Assembly: GCA_002104905.1 (NCBI GenBank)
Contig: MCFE01000258.1
Location: 47,644 to 111,643 of the forward strand
DNA length: 64,000 bases
Source: Basidiobolus meristosporus CBS 931.73
Lineage: Eukaryota; Basidiobolomycota; Basidiobolomycetes; Basidiobolales; Basidiobolaceae
Reading direction: 5' to 3'
Positions 20,751-30,338 of this stretch are shown piece after piece; positions within the stretch are counted from its first letter, which is position 1; every line of letters starts with the position of its first letter. The notes under the pieces were generated by a model. That model was not told the DNA's origin. It saw nothing but the letters and a program-made list of their open reading frames with translations, and did not search any database. The position numbers and the translations under genes were made by a program.

Positions 20751-23700
20751 ATGAGGTTTGCAACATCACTGGTAGTGGGCTTTGCCCTGTTGCTTATTGC
20801 CGAATCGTATCCGCAACAGTTGTCACCCCTCTCGAAGGAACAAACGCACAAATATGAGAGTCAGTTTTCAACGTTGAACAAAAGATCAGACTATGATTCG
20901 TATGCATCTCAGACCCGCGAAGAATACTGTCAAAAGAACCCCAATACAGCACTCGTGTGTGCTGACTCCAACAAGTCAGCCATGATGTACAAATGTACTG
21001 GAGGAAAGTTACTACACTCTGCTTGCGCCATTGGTCAAGTGTGCAGGATGATGGATTTCTTTGGCCAATTTCAAGCGGTGTGTGCTGAACTACCACCAAA
21101 TATGTCTACCAGCACAAGTCATTCAGTCAGCCACACATCTAAGAAGCAACATAGCACAAGCGAGGAAGCAAAGTCCACATCTACCAAGACTCACGAGAGT
21201 AGTAGAAGCGAGGAAACTAAGTCCACCTCCACCAAGACCCAAGAACCTGAGCAGTCTACCGGTGCGAGTCACTCGGCCAGTCATACATCTAAGAAGGAGC
21301 ATAGCACAAGTGAGGAAACGAAGTCTACCTCCACCAAGCCTCACGAACCTGAGAAGTCTACCAGTGCGAGTCACTCGGCCAGCCACACATCTAAGAAGGA
21401 GCATAGCACAAGTGAGGAAACGAAGTCTACCTCCACCAAGCCTCACGAACCTGAGAAGTCTACCAGTGCGAGTCACTCGGCCAGCCACACATCTAAGAAG
21501 GAGCATAGCCTAAGTGGGGAAACAAAGTCCACTTCCACTAAGACTCACGAGAGTAATAAGAGCGAGGAAACTAAGTCCACCTCCACCAAGACCCAAGAAC
21601 CTAAGAAGTCTACCAGCGTGAGTCACTCGGTCAGTCACACATCTAAGAAGGAGCATAGCACAAGTGAGGAAGCGAAGTCCACTTCCACCAAGGCTCACGA
21701 GACTAATAGGAGCGAGGAAACTAAGTCCACCTCCACCAAGCCTCAGACCCGCGAAGAATACTGTCAAAAGAACCCCAATACAGCACTCGTGTGTGCTGAC
21801 TCCAACAAGTCAGCCATGATGTACAAATGTACTGGAGGAAAGTTACTACACTCTGCTTGCGCCATTGGTCAAGTGTGCAGGATGATGGATTTCTTTGGCC
21901 AATTTCAAGCGGTGTGTGCTGAACTACCACCAAATATGTCTACCAGCACAAGTCATTCAGTCAGCCACACATCTAAGAAGCAACATAGCACAAGCGAGGA
22001 AGCAAAGTCCACATCTACCAAGACTCACGAGAGTAGTAGAAGCGAGGAAACTAAGTCCACCTCCACCAAGACCCAAGAACCTGAGCAGTCTACCGGTGCG
22101 AGTCACTCGGCCAGTCATACATCTAAGAAGGAGCATAGCACAAGTGAGGAAACGAAGTCTACCTCCACCAAGCCTCACGAACCTGAGAAGTCTACCAGTG
22201 CGAGTCACTCGGCCAGCCACACATCTAAGAAGGAGCATAGGCCAAGTGAGGAAACAAAGTCCACTTCCACTAAGACTCACGAGAGTAATAAGAGCGAGGA
22301 AACTAAGTCCACCTCCACCAAGACCGAAGAACCTAACAAGTCTACCAGCGCGAGTCACTCAGTCAGTCACACATCTGAGAAGGAGCATAGCACAAGTGAG
22401 GAAGCGAAGTTCACTTCCATGAAGACTCACGAAAGTAGTAAAAGCAAGGAAACGGAACCAACCTCCACCAAGTTACCACCTCAGCAGAAAAAAATCCAAG
22501 CGGAGCATACTTCAGAAACTTCGAAAACCAAGGCTAGACCTACAGTTACTGAACCCATAGTTACTGTTACCGAACCTGCTGTGACCGTTAAGCACACCGT
22601 CAGTGATACAAGGCAACCCGAAGTCACTTTAACACCAACTGCTTCTGTGATTGTTACCGTAAAGGAGCCTGTAGTGACGGTTACCAAACCAACTTCCACT
22701 CTTCTTCACACTGTGAGAAACTCGATGAGAAGCAAGGTGACCTTGAGACCTGTTGCCTCCGTCAACGTCACCATCACCGAACCTACTGTCACTATTATGA
22801 AGCCAACCTCTGTCATTAAACACACAATCAGCGAAAAGGCTAAGAGTGAGGTGACATTGAAACCTGTGGTTTCCGCTGAGGTTACCGTGACTGAACCTAC
22901 CAAAACTGTTACCGAACCACCCGTTACTATCAAACATACGTTCAGTGTTAAGAGAAGTAGTGAAGTAACTTTGAGGCCTGTCGATTCTGTGGGCGTAACC
23001 ATTACTGAGCCTACCGTAACCATCACCAAACCTACTTCCACTATTCACCACACAGTAAGTGAAAAGCCGAGAAGCGAGGTTACTTTGCGGCCGTCGGCAT
23101 CCGTTGAGGTGACAATAACCGAACCAACAGTTACCGTCACCAAACCAGATTCAACAATTGTCCGGACATTTAGTGATAAGCCAAAAAGCGAGATTACTAT
23201 AACTCCTGTTGTATCCGCTGATGTTACAGTAACCGAGCCCACTGTCACCTTGACGAAGCCCATGCTTACCATTGTTCATACAATGAGTGACAAACCAACC
23301 AATGAAGTTACTCTTAAGCCCACCACTGATATTGAGGTGACTGTGACCAAACCCACCGTCACTGTATCCGAGCCTATGATCACCATTGTTCATACTGTGA
23401 CCAACAAGGCTAATCACGAGGTGACCCTCAAGCCAACCATTGCTGTTGAGGTTACGGTGACTGAGCCTACTGTCACTGTGTCTAAGCCTATGATCACCAT
23501 TGACCATACTGTGAGCGACAAGCCTACTCATGAGGTTACCCTTAAGCCCACCACTGATATTGAGGTGACTGTGACTGAACCCACTGTTACTGTATCGGAA
23601 CCTATGATCACCATTGTCCATACTGTGAGCAACAAGGCTACTCATGAGGTGACCCTTAAGCCCACCACTGATATTGAGGTGACTGTGACCAAGCCCACCG

Positions 23701-26700
23701 TCACTGTATCCGAGCCTATGATCACCATTGTTCATACTGTGAGCAACAAAGCTACTCACGAGGTGACCCTTAAGCCCACTACTGATATTGAGGTGACTGT
23801 GACCGAACCGACTGTCACTGTATCCGAGCCTATGATCACCATTGTGCATACTGTGAGCAACAAGGCTACTCACGAGGTGACCCTTAAGCCCACCACTGAT
23901 ATTGAGGTGACTGTGACCGAACCCACCGTCACTGTATCCGAGCCTATGATCACCATTGACCATACTGTGAGTGATAAGGCTACTCATGAGGTGACCCTTA
24001 AGCCCACCACTGATATTGAGGTGACTGTGACCGAACCCACAGTCACTGTATCGGAACCTATGATCACCATTGACCATACTATCAGTGACAAGGCTACACA
24101 TATTGTCACTGTTGAGCCCACCGATTCCGTCGAGGTTACTGTGACTGAGCCAACTGTCACTGTTACCGAGCCTATGGTTACTGTTGATCACACGGTTAGC
24201 GATAAGGCCACACATGAGGTTACAGTTGAACCAACCATCTCTGTCCAGGTAACAGTGACGAAGCCTACTGTCACTGTTGTAGACACCGCTCTTCACACCG
24301 TTACTGATGCTACCGGTGAAACCATCGTTCAAACCATTGTTCACAAAGTCACTGATGCCAAGACTGTAGTCGAGCCTACTGTTACTATTACCGAATCTCG
24401 TCGTGACGATAAGACCACTTCCATTGTTGAGACCGTCGTAGAGCCCACCGTCACTATCGTTGACACCGCTCTCCATACTGTTACTGATGCTAAGACTGTC
24501 GTCGAGCCTACTGTAACTGTTGTCGAATCTCGTGAGGACGGTAAGACTACCTCCATCGTTGAGACCGTTGTCGAGCCCACCGTCACTGTCGTTGATACCG
24601 CCCTTCACACCGTCACTGATGCCACCGGTGAAACTGTTGTACAAACCGCTCTCCACACTGTTACTGATGCTAAGACTGTCGTCGAGCCTACTGTAACTGT
24701 TGTCGAATCTCGTGAGGACGGTAAGACTACCTCCATCGTTGAGACCGTTGTCGAGCCCACCGTCACTGTCGTTAATACCGCCCTTCACACCGTCACTGAT
24801 GTCACCGGTGAAACTATTGTTCAAACCGCTCTCCACACTGTTACTGATGCCAAGACTGTCGTCGAGCCTACTGTAACTGTTGTAGAATCTCGTGAGGACG
24901 ATAAGACCACCTCCATCATTGAGACCGTTGTCGAGCCCACCGTCACTGTCGTTGATACTGCTCTTCACACCGTCACTGATGTCACCGGTGAAACTATTGT
25001 TCAAACCGCTCTCCACACTGTTACTGATGCTAAGACTGTCGTCGAGCCTACTGTAACTGTTGTAGAATCTCGTGAGGACGATAAGACCACCTCCATCATT
25101 GAGACCGTTGTCGAGCCCACCGTCACTGTCGTTAATACCGCCCTTCACACCGTCACTGATGTTACCGGTGAAACTGTTGTTCAAACCGCTCTCCACACTG
25201 TTACTGATGCAAAGACTGTTGTCGAGCCTACTGTAACTGTTGTAGAATCTCGCGAGGACGATAAGACCACCTCCATCGTTGAGACCGTCGTAGAGCCCAC
25301 CGTCACTGTCGTTGATACCGCCCTTCACACCGTCACTGATGTTACCGGTGAAACTATTGTTCAAACCGCTCTCCACACTGTTACTGATGCCAAGACTGTC
25401 GTCGAGCCTACTGTAACTGTTGTAGAATCTCGTGAGGACTATAAGACCACCTCCATCGTTGAGACCGTTGTAGAGCCCACCGTCACTGTCGTTGATACTG
25501 CTCTTCACACCGTCACTGATGTCACCGGTGAAACTGTTGTTCAAACCGCTCTCCACACTGTTACTGATGCAAAGACTGTCGTCGAGCCTACCGTAACTGT
25601 TGTAGAATCTCGTGAGGACGATAAGACCACCTCCATCATTGAGACCGTTGTCGAGCCCACCGTCACTGTCGTTGATACCGCCCTTCACACCGTCACTGAT
25701 GTCACCGGTGAAACTATTGTTCAAACCGCTCTCCACACTGTTACTGATGCTAAGACTGTTGTCGAGCCTACCGTAACTGTTGTAGAATCGCGTGAGGACG
25801 ATAAGACCACCTCCATCATTGAGACCGTCGTAGAGCCCACCGTCACTGTCGTTGATACTGCTCTTCACACCGTTACTGATGTCACCGGTGAAACTGTTGT
25901 ACAAACCGCTCTCCACACTGTTACTGATGCCAAGACTGTCGTCGAGCCTACTGTAACTGTTGTAGAATCTCGTGAGGACGATAAGACCACCTCCATCATT
26001 GAGACCGTTGTCGAGCCCACCGTCACTGTCGTTGATACCGCCCTTCACACCGTCACTGATGTCACCGGTGAAACTATTGTTCAAACCGCTCTCCACACTG
26101 TTACTGATGCTAAGACTGTCGTCGAGCCTACTGTAACTGTTGTAGAATCGCGTGAGGACGATAAGACCACCTCCATCATTGAGACCGTCGTAGAGCCCAC
26201 CGTCACTGTCATTGATACTGCTCTTCACACCATCACTGATGTTACCGGTGAAACCATCGTTCATACCGTAATTCACAAGGTCACTGATGCCAAGACTGTC
26301 GTTGAGCCTACTGTAACTGTTGTAGAATCTCGTGAGGACTATAAGACCAACTCCATCATTAAGACCGTCGTAGAGCCCACCGTCACTGTCATTGATACCG
26401 CTCTTCACACCATCACTGATGTTACCGGTGAAACCATCGTTCATACCGTAATTCACAAGGTCACTGATGCTAAGACTGTCGTTGAGCCTACTGTGACTGT
26501 TGTCGAGTCTCGTGGTGAACAGGTGACTACTTTCATCGACACTATTATCGAGCCTACTGTCACTGTTGTAGATACCGCTCTCCACACTGTTACCGATGTT
26601 ACTGGCGAAACCGTCGTTCGCACCATTGTTCATAAGGTCACTGATGCTGAGACTGTAGCTCAACCCACTGTCACCATTGTTGAATCACGTGGTGAGCACG

Positions 26701-29378
26701 AAACCGCTTCTACCATCGAGACTGTTGTTGAGCCTACTGTCACTGTAGTCGAAACTGCTCTCCACACTGTTACCGATGTAACTGGCGAAACAATCGTTCA
26801 CACCATCATTAATAAGGTTACCGATGCTCAGACGATTGTCGAACCCACCGTTACTGTTGTTGAATCCCGCGCCGACCATATCACTGCTTCTACCATTCAG
26901 ATTGTTGTTGAGCCTACTGTCACTATTGTTGACACTGCCCTTCATACTGTTACCGATGTCACTGGCGAAACAATCGTTCACACCGTCTTTAATAAGGTTA
27001 CCGATGCTGAGACTGCTGCCAGACCCACTGTCACTGTTGTCGAGTCTCTTGATGGTCGAGTAACCGCTTCTACCATTGAGACTGTTGTCGAGCCCACCGT
27101 CACTGTCATTGATACTGCTCTCCACACCGTTACCGATGTCACTGGCGAAACAATCGTTCACACCGTCTTTAATAAGGTTACCGATGCTGAGACTGCTGCC
27201 AGACCCACTGTCACTGTTGTCGAGTCTCTTGATGGTCGAGTAACCGCTTCTACCATTGAGACTGTTGTCGAGCCCACCGTCACTGTCATTGATACTGCTC
27301 TCCACACCGTTACCGATGTCACTGGCGAAACAATCGTTCACACCGTCTTTAATAAGGTTACCGATGCTGAGACTGCTGCCAGACCCACTGTCACTGTTGT
27401 CGAGTCTCTTGATGGTCGAGTAACCGCTTCTACCATTGAGACTGTTGTCGAGCCCACCGTCACTGTCATTGATACTGCTCTCCACACCGTTACCGATGTT
27501 ACTGGTGAAACCATTGTTCACAAGGTCACTGATGCCGAGACTGCTGCCAGACCCACTGTCACTGTTGTCGAGTCTCGTGGTGAACACGTAGTCGCCTCTA
27601 CCATTGAGACTGTGGTTGAGCCCACTGTTACTGTTGTTGACACCGCTCGTCATACCGTCACTGATGTTGTCGGCGAAACAGTCGTTCGCGATGTTACCGA
27701 GGTCCATACTGTTGCTGAACCCACTGGTGCTGTTGTTAGAACACACACCAAGAAGGTAACCGAATCCCGCGTTGAAACAGCTGCCGAGCCTACCGTGACA
27801 GTTGTCGACACATTAATGCGCACCGTTACCGATGTTGTTGGAGAGACTGCTGCCCGTCAGGTCACCGTGGTCGATACCGCTCGCCATACCGTGACTGATG
27901 TTGTGGGTGAAACAGTCACCAGAGCTCCCACCGTTGCTGAACCAACTGTAACCGTCACAGACACCGCTCTTCACACCGTCACAGATGTGGTTGGTGATAC
28001 CATTGCCCATGAAGTGACCGAGGTCCGTACTGTTGCTGAACCAACTGTAACGATTGTTGATTCCAGTGTTCACACTGTTACCGATGTAATTGGTGAGCCT
28101 GTGGCCCATGTGGTTACCGCTGAGCCTGTTGTTACCATCGTTGAAACCCTGGTCGGAGAAGCAACAGGAGTCCGTGTTGAAACTGTTGTTGACGAGCCTA
28201 CTGCGACCGTGGTGGACACTGTCACCGATGTCGTTGATAAGACAGTCGCTCAAGTCCAACCTACCGTCACTGTCGTCGAAACTCTTGGTGGAAACGTGGA
28301 AGGTACGAAGGCTGAAACAGTTGCCGAGCCTACTGTGACCGTAGTAGACAACACTCTTTACACTGTTACCAAAGTTGTAGGTGGCACGGTGGCTCAAGCG
28401 CAACCGACTGTTACCGTCATCGAAACTGTTGTTGGTAATGTAGCAGGTACCAAGGTCGAAACAGTCGTGGAACCTACCGTGACTGTTGTAGACACCGATC
28501 GTCGTACTTTCACCGAAGTCATTGGTGCTTCAGTGGCTGAAGCTGAACCTACCGTCACCATCGTCGAAACCCTTGTAGGCAATGTTGCCGGTACCAAGGT
28601 CGAAACAGTCGTGGAGCCTACTGTGACTGTTGTAGACACTGATCGTCGTACTTTCACCGAAGTCATTGGTGCTTCAGTGGCTGAAGCTAAACCTACCGTC
28701 ACCATCGTCGAAACCCTTGTAGGCAATGTTGCCGGTACCAAGGTCGAAACAGTCGTCGAACCTACCGTGACTGTTGTAGACACTGATCGTCGTACTTTCA
28801 CCGAAGTTATTGGTGAGACAGTGGCTGAAGCTGAACCTACCGTCACCATCGTCGAAACCGTTGTAGGCAATGTAGCCGGTACCAAGGTCGAAACAATCGT
28901 GGAGCCCACCGTGACTGTGATGGGCAGCGCTTTCCAAACCGTCACCGAAGTGATTGGTGGGACAGCTGTTCATGAGATTACCGGAGCTCTACCCACTGTG
29001 ACTATTGTTGAAACTCTCAGCGGAGATGTCGTTGGCACTAGATTCGAAACAGTTGCTGAGCCTACTGTCACCATCGTAGAATCAGTGGAGAGTCTGAGAA
29101 CCGTATATGAAACCGTCGGGGTACCTACGGGCGTCGTATCCGATGTTTGCGGAACTGACTTTGTCACAGTCACAACCACTGTCACAGTAACCAGCGATGC
29201 TGCTACTGCCAGCCCTACCGTCTCCACAGGCTGTGTTGATGGCCGTTATAGCTGCTTGGACTCCGGGGCGTCCTCCACATTCTTCGTATGCGCAGAAGGA
29301 CGCCTCATTCGCAACCACTGTGCCAGCGGGACTGTCTGCAAATCCGCAGGAGACTCCATCGTTTGCGACTGGGCGTAA
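20751..29378 (+). CDS. Giant secreted repeat protein with terminal CBM19-like modules (gene 1)
   Basis: A single uninterrupted frame encodes 2875 residues. The ATG at 20751 is preferred over an in-frame TTG nine bases earlier, because it fits the TATA spacing and starts a good signal peptide (MRFATSLVVGFALLLIAES). A KR dibasic site at residues 44-45 suggests Kex2-type processing. A six-cysteine CBM19-like (chitin-binding) module spans residues 60-111 and is repeated at 338-389. Ser/Thr/Lys/His-rich linkers (SHTSKKEHSTSEE) follow, then ~38-residue units (EVTLKPTTDIEVTVTEPTV), then ~60-residue units (VVEPTVTVVDTALHTVTD). A final CBM19-like module closes the protein (CVDGRYSCLDSG, CASGTVCKS). 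There is no C-terminal hydrophobic tail, so no GPI anchor is expected. I infer a heavily O-glycosylated cell-wall adhesin or chitin cross-linker. The gene converges on its paralogue at 30339-45920. Confidence 0.9.
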   Translation: MRFATSLVVGFALLLIAESYPQQLSPLSKEQTHKYESQFSTLNKRSDYDSYASQTREEYCQKNPNTALVCADSNKSAMMYKCTGGKLLHSACAIGQVCRMMDFFGQFQAVCAELPPNMSTSTSHSVSHTSKKQHSTSEEAKSTSTKTHESSRSEETKSTSTKTQEPEQSTGASHSASHTSKKEHSTSEETKSTSTKPHEPEKSTSASHSASHTSKKEHSTSEETKSTSTKPHEPEKSTSASHSASHTSKKEHSLSGETKSTSTKTHESNKSEETKSTSTKTQEPKKSTSVSHSVSHTSKKEHSTSEEAKSTSTKAHETNRSEETKSTSTKPQTREEYCQKNPNTALVCADSNKSAMMYKCTGGKLLHSACAIGQVCRMMDFFGQFQAVCAELPPNMSTSTSHSVSHTSKKQHSTSEEAKSTSTKTHESSRSEETKSTSTKTQEPEQSTGASHSASHTSKKEHSTSEETKSTSTKPHEPEKSTSASHSASHTSKKEHRPSEETKSTSTKTHESNKSEETKSTSTKTEEPNKSTSASHSVSHTSEKEHSTSEEAKFTSMKTHESSKSKETEPTSTKLPPQQKKIQAEHTSETSKTKARPTVTEPIVTVTEPAVTVKHTVSDTRQPEVTLTPTASVIVTVKEPVVTVTKPTSTLLHTVRNSMRSKVTLRPVASVNVTITEPTVTIMKPTSVIKHTISEKAKSEVTLKPVVSAEVTVTEPTKTVTEPPVTIKHTFSVKRSSEVTLRPVDSVGVTITEPTVTITKPTSTIHHTVSEKPRSEVTLRPSASVEVTITEPTVTVTKPDSTIVRTFSDKPKSEITITPVVSADVTVTEPTVTLTKPMLTIVHTMSDKPTNEVTLKPTTDIEVTVTKPTVTVSEPMITIVHTVTNKANHEVTLKPTIAVEVTVTEPTVTVSKPMITIDHTVSDKPTHEVTLKPTTDIEVTVTEPTVTVSEPMITIVHTVSNKATHEVTLKPTTDIEVTVTKPTVTVSEPMITIVHTVSNKATHEVTLKPTTDIEVTVTEPTVTVSEPMITIVHTVSNKATHEVTLKPTTDIEVTVTEPTVTVSEPMITIDHTVSDKATHEVTLKPTTDIEVTVTEPTVTVSEPMITIDHTISDKATHIVTVEPTDSVEVTVTEPTVTVTEPMVTVDHTVSDKATHEVTVEPTISVQVTVTKPTVTVVDTALHTVTDATGETIVQTIVHKVTDAKTVVEPTVTITESRRDDKTTSIVETVVEPTVTIVDTALHTVTDAKTVVEPTVTVVESREDGKTTSIVETVVEPTVTVVDTALHTVTDATGETVVQTALHTVTDAKTVVEPTVTVVESREDGKTTSIVETVVEPTVTVVNTALHTVTDVTGETIVQTALHTVTDAKTVVEPTVTVVESREDDKTTSIIETVVEPTVTVVDTALHTVTDVTGETIVQTALHTVTDAKTVVEPTVTVVESREDDKTTSIIETVVEPTVTVVNTALHTVTDVTGETVVQTALHTVTDAKTVVEPTVTVVESREDDKTTSIVETVVEPTVTVVDTALHTVTDVTGETIVQTALHTVTDAKTVVEPTVTVVESREDYKTTSIVETVVEPTVTVVDTALHTVTDVTGETVVQTALHTVTDAKTVVEPTVTVVESREDDKTTSIIETVVEPTVTVVDTALHTVTDVTGETIVQTALHTVTDAKTVVEPTVTVVESREDDKTTSIIETVVEPTVTVVDTALHTVTDVTGETVVQTALHTVTDAKTVVEPTVTVVESREDDKTTSIIETVVEPTVTVVDTALHTVTDVTGETIVQTALHTVTDAKTVVEPTVTVVESREDDKTTSIIETVVEPTVTVIDTALHTITDVTGETIVHTVIHKVTDAKTVVEPTVTVVESREDYKTNSIIKTVVEPTVTVIDTALHTITDVTGETIVHTVIHKVTDAKTVVEPTVTVVESRGEQVTTFIDTIIEPTVTVVDTALHTVTDVTGETVVRTIVHKVTDAETVAQPTVTIVESRGEHETASTIETVVEPTVTVVETALHTVTDVTGETIVHTIINKVTDAQTIVEPTVTVVESRADHITASTIQIVVEPTVTIVDTALHTVTDVTGETIVHTVFNKVTDAETAARPTVTVVESLDGRVTASTIETVVEPTVTVIDTALHTVTDVTGETIVHTVFNKVTDAETAARPTVTVVESLDGRVTASTIETVVEPTVTVIDTALHTVTDVTGETIVHTVFNKVTDAETAARPTVTVVESLDGRVTASTIETVVEPTVTVIDTALHTVTDVTGETIVHKVTDAETAARPTVTVVESRGEHVVASTIETVVEPTVTVVDTARHTVTDVVGETVVRDVTEVHTVAEPTGAVVRTHTKKVTESRVETAAEPTVTVVDTLMRTVTDVVGETAARQVTVVDTARHTVTDVVGETVTRAPTVAEPTVTVTDTALHTVTDVVGDTIAHEVTEVRTVAEPTVTIVDSSVHTVTDVIGEPVAHVVTAEPVVTIVETLVGEATGVRVETVVDEPTATVVDTVTDVVDKTVAQVQPTVTVVETLGGNVEGTKAETVAEPTVTVVDNTLYTVTKVVGGTVAQAQPTVTVIETVVGNVAGTKVETVVEPTVTVVDTDRRTFTEVIGASVAEAEPTVTIVETLVGNVAGTKVETVVEPTVTVVDTDRRTFTEVIGASVAEAKPTVTIVETLVGNVAGTKVETVVEPTVTVVDTDRRTFTEVIGETVAEAEPTVTIVETVVGNVAGTKVETIVEPTVTVMGSAFQTVTEVIGGTAVHEITGALPTVTIVETLSGDVVGTRFETVAEPTVTIVESVESLRTVYETVGVPTGVVSDVCGTDFVTVTTTVTVTSDAATASPTVSTGCVDGRYSCLDSGASSTFFVCAEGRLIRNHCASGTVCKSAGDSIVCDWA
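20908..22230 (+). repeat. 834-bp in-frame tandem duplication in gene 1
   Basis: The segment beginning CTCAGACCCGCGAAGAATAC at 20908 recurs at 21742, an offset of 834 bp (278 codons). The cysteine module and the following Ser/Thr stretch appear identical at base level where compared, so the duplication is recent. The second copy departs from the first near 22240, having lost one linker unit. Confidence 0.88.
23281..24260 (+). repeat. 114-bp (38-residue) tandem repeats in gene 1
   Basis: Units of the form EVTLKPTTDIEVTVTEPTV + TVSEPMITIVHTVSNKATH repeat every 114 bp, with more diverged copies upstream from about 22540. The paralogue has the same 38-residue period. Confidence 0.85.
24481..26520 (+). 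repeat. 180-bp (60-residue) tandem array in gene 1
   Basis: Successive copies start exactly 180 bp apart (24661, 24841, 25021 and so on to 26281), carrying KTVVEPTVTVVES and ETVVEPTVTVVDTALHTVTD. Copies differ by a few bases. A second group of almost identical 180-bp units lies at 27001, 27181 and 27361. The array is always in frame. Confidence 0.92.
27294..28335 (+). repeat. Inverted repeat arm 1, shared with gene 2
   Basis: It is nearly identical to the reverse complement of 31091-32302; for example, the stretch around 28262-28340 differs at a single base (gene 1 AAGGCTGAAAC, gene 2 AAGGTTGAAAC). Gene 2 carries one extra 168-bp unit. Both arms encode the same ~345-residue segment (VTDVVGETVVRDVTEVHTVA and onward). 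Confidence 0.88.
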
Positions 29379-29455
29379 TCCCCCATCAGCATTAGAAGTG
29401 AAAAATAGACCCATTTTAGAAAATAGCATGTTTATACCAGGTGAACAATCAATTA

Positions 29456-29461
29456 AATAAA
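29456..29461 (+). terminator. Poly(A) signal of gene 1
   Basis: AATAAA occurs 78 nt after the stop codon of gene 1, in an AT-rich context. Confidence 0.6.
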
Positions 29462-30271
29462 GTATACCATTGACACCATCTTCTCGCCCCAACCGATTAC
29501 TTTGTGTCCCTTTGAGGGGTGTGCAAGCACCAGCTGATCCGTTGATCCCGATGGGCAGCGACATTGGGTAAATATATCAGCCGGCAATGAGGCTTTTTGT
29601 GGGATCAAGCACCGTCGATTAGTCTTCGTAGACGATCGCCTTCGATAAGATCATGCGCATTTATGGCAACGGCAGGGACTTTTTTTAGGATCCTATCGGC
29701 CTCCAACTCAGAACACCGTGGAAACAATGAGGTTGTATGCCAACAAGAGTCTCCAAGAATCAGTTCCGGGGTGGATTTTGGCGCGCAATTCGATACCAGG
29801 CGGGGATTTCTGAATCACGGTCGGTGAGGGTACTTCGGTAATGGAAGTTTTGGACAAACACGAAAAACCCGTTCGGAGCATCTGAACTCAGTAACTGGTT
29901 TGGAAATATTTCGGCATCAGGTCGCTGGAAACCACTGTCCCCGTGACTCAGGATGATCCGCGCTATTGATTGATCGTAGATTATCCTTCGGAGTAGGAAT
30001 TTCGTCCCACCGATCCCCTGGATCCTTCAGCATTATTCAGGGAATGTTGTATAGTGGTGTCCTACAGCCGATCCAGCAAGAATAGCTTAGTCGGGTGTGG
30101 GGCAAGCAAAAGCAATTAGAAAATCTAGAAAGCGCCACCGATGTGAAATCAGCATGAATTTCTAGGGAACTGAAAATTGGGGGGAGGGTTGAAAACGCGA
30201 TTGAGTACTTATGGCAACATCCACCAATCACAGCGAAGTCAATGGGGTGATGGGTTGCTATTACATTAAAC

Positions 30272-30277
30272 TTTATT
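30272..30277 (-). terminator. Poly(A) signal of gene 2
   Basis: Minus-strand AATAAA occurs about 62 nt after the stop codon of gene 2 (30339), in an AT-rich stretch. Confidence 0.6.
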
Positions 30278-30338
30278 AATAATATTTACATGCGGTCTCA
30301 CTTGGGTAGCGCTTCTCTAACGAAAGATCAGTTGGCGT

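Larger units (their letters stand above)
29379..30338. other. Convergent intergenic region
   Basis: The 960-bp space lies between the stop codons of the two giant genes and contains their poly(A) signals. No gene is seen. The plus-strand frame at 29597-29827 has no recognised feature. Confidence 0.6.

Noticed and set aside
24481-26520. CRISPR-like array because of regular spacing
   Set aside because: The units are contiguous, in frame and coding, with no unique spacers, in a eukaryotic chromosome.
23151-26663. A 1170-codon open frame antisense to gene 1
   Set aside because: It exists because the sense repeats use codons that never produce stops in that antisense frame. The product is a low-complexity Asn/Ser/Gly/Asp repeat with no signal peptide or domain. 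Similar antisense frames lie opposite the shared repeats of gene 2 (30753-32897).
26685-28403. Further antisense frames of 353 and 196 codons
   Set aside because: They are shadows of the same repeats; the identical sequence recurs opposite gene 2, which tracks the sense coding repeat rather than an independent gene.
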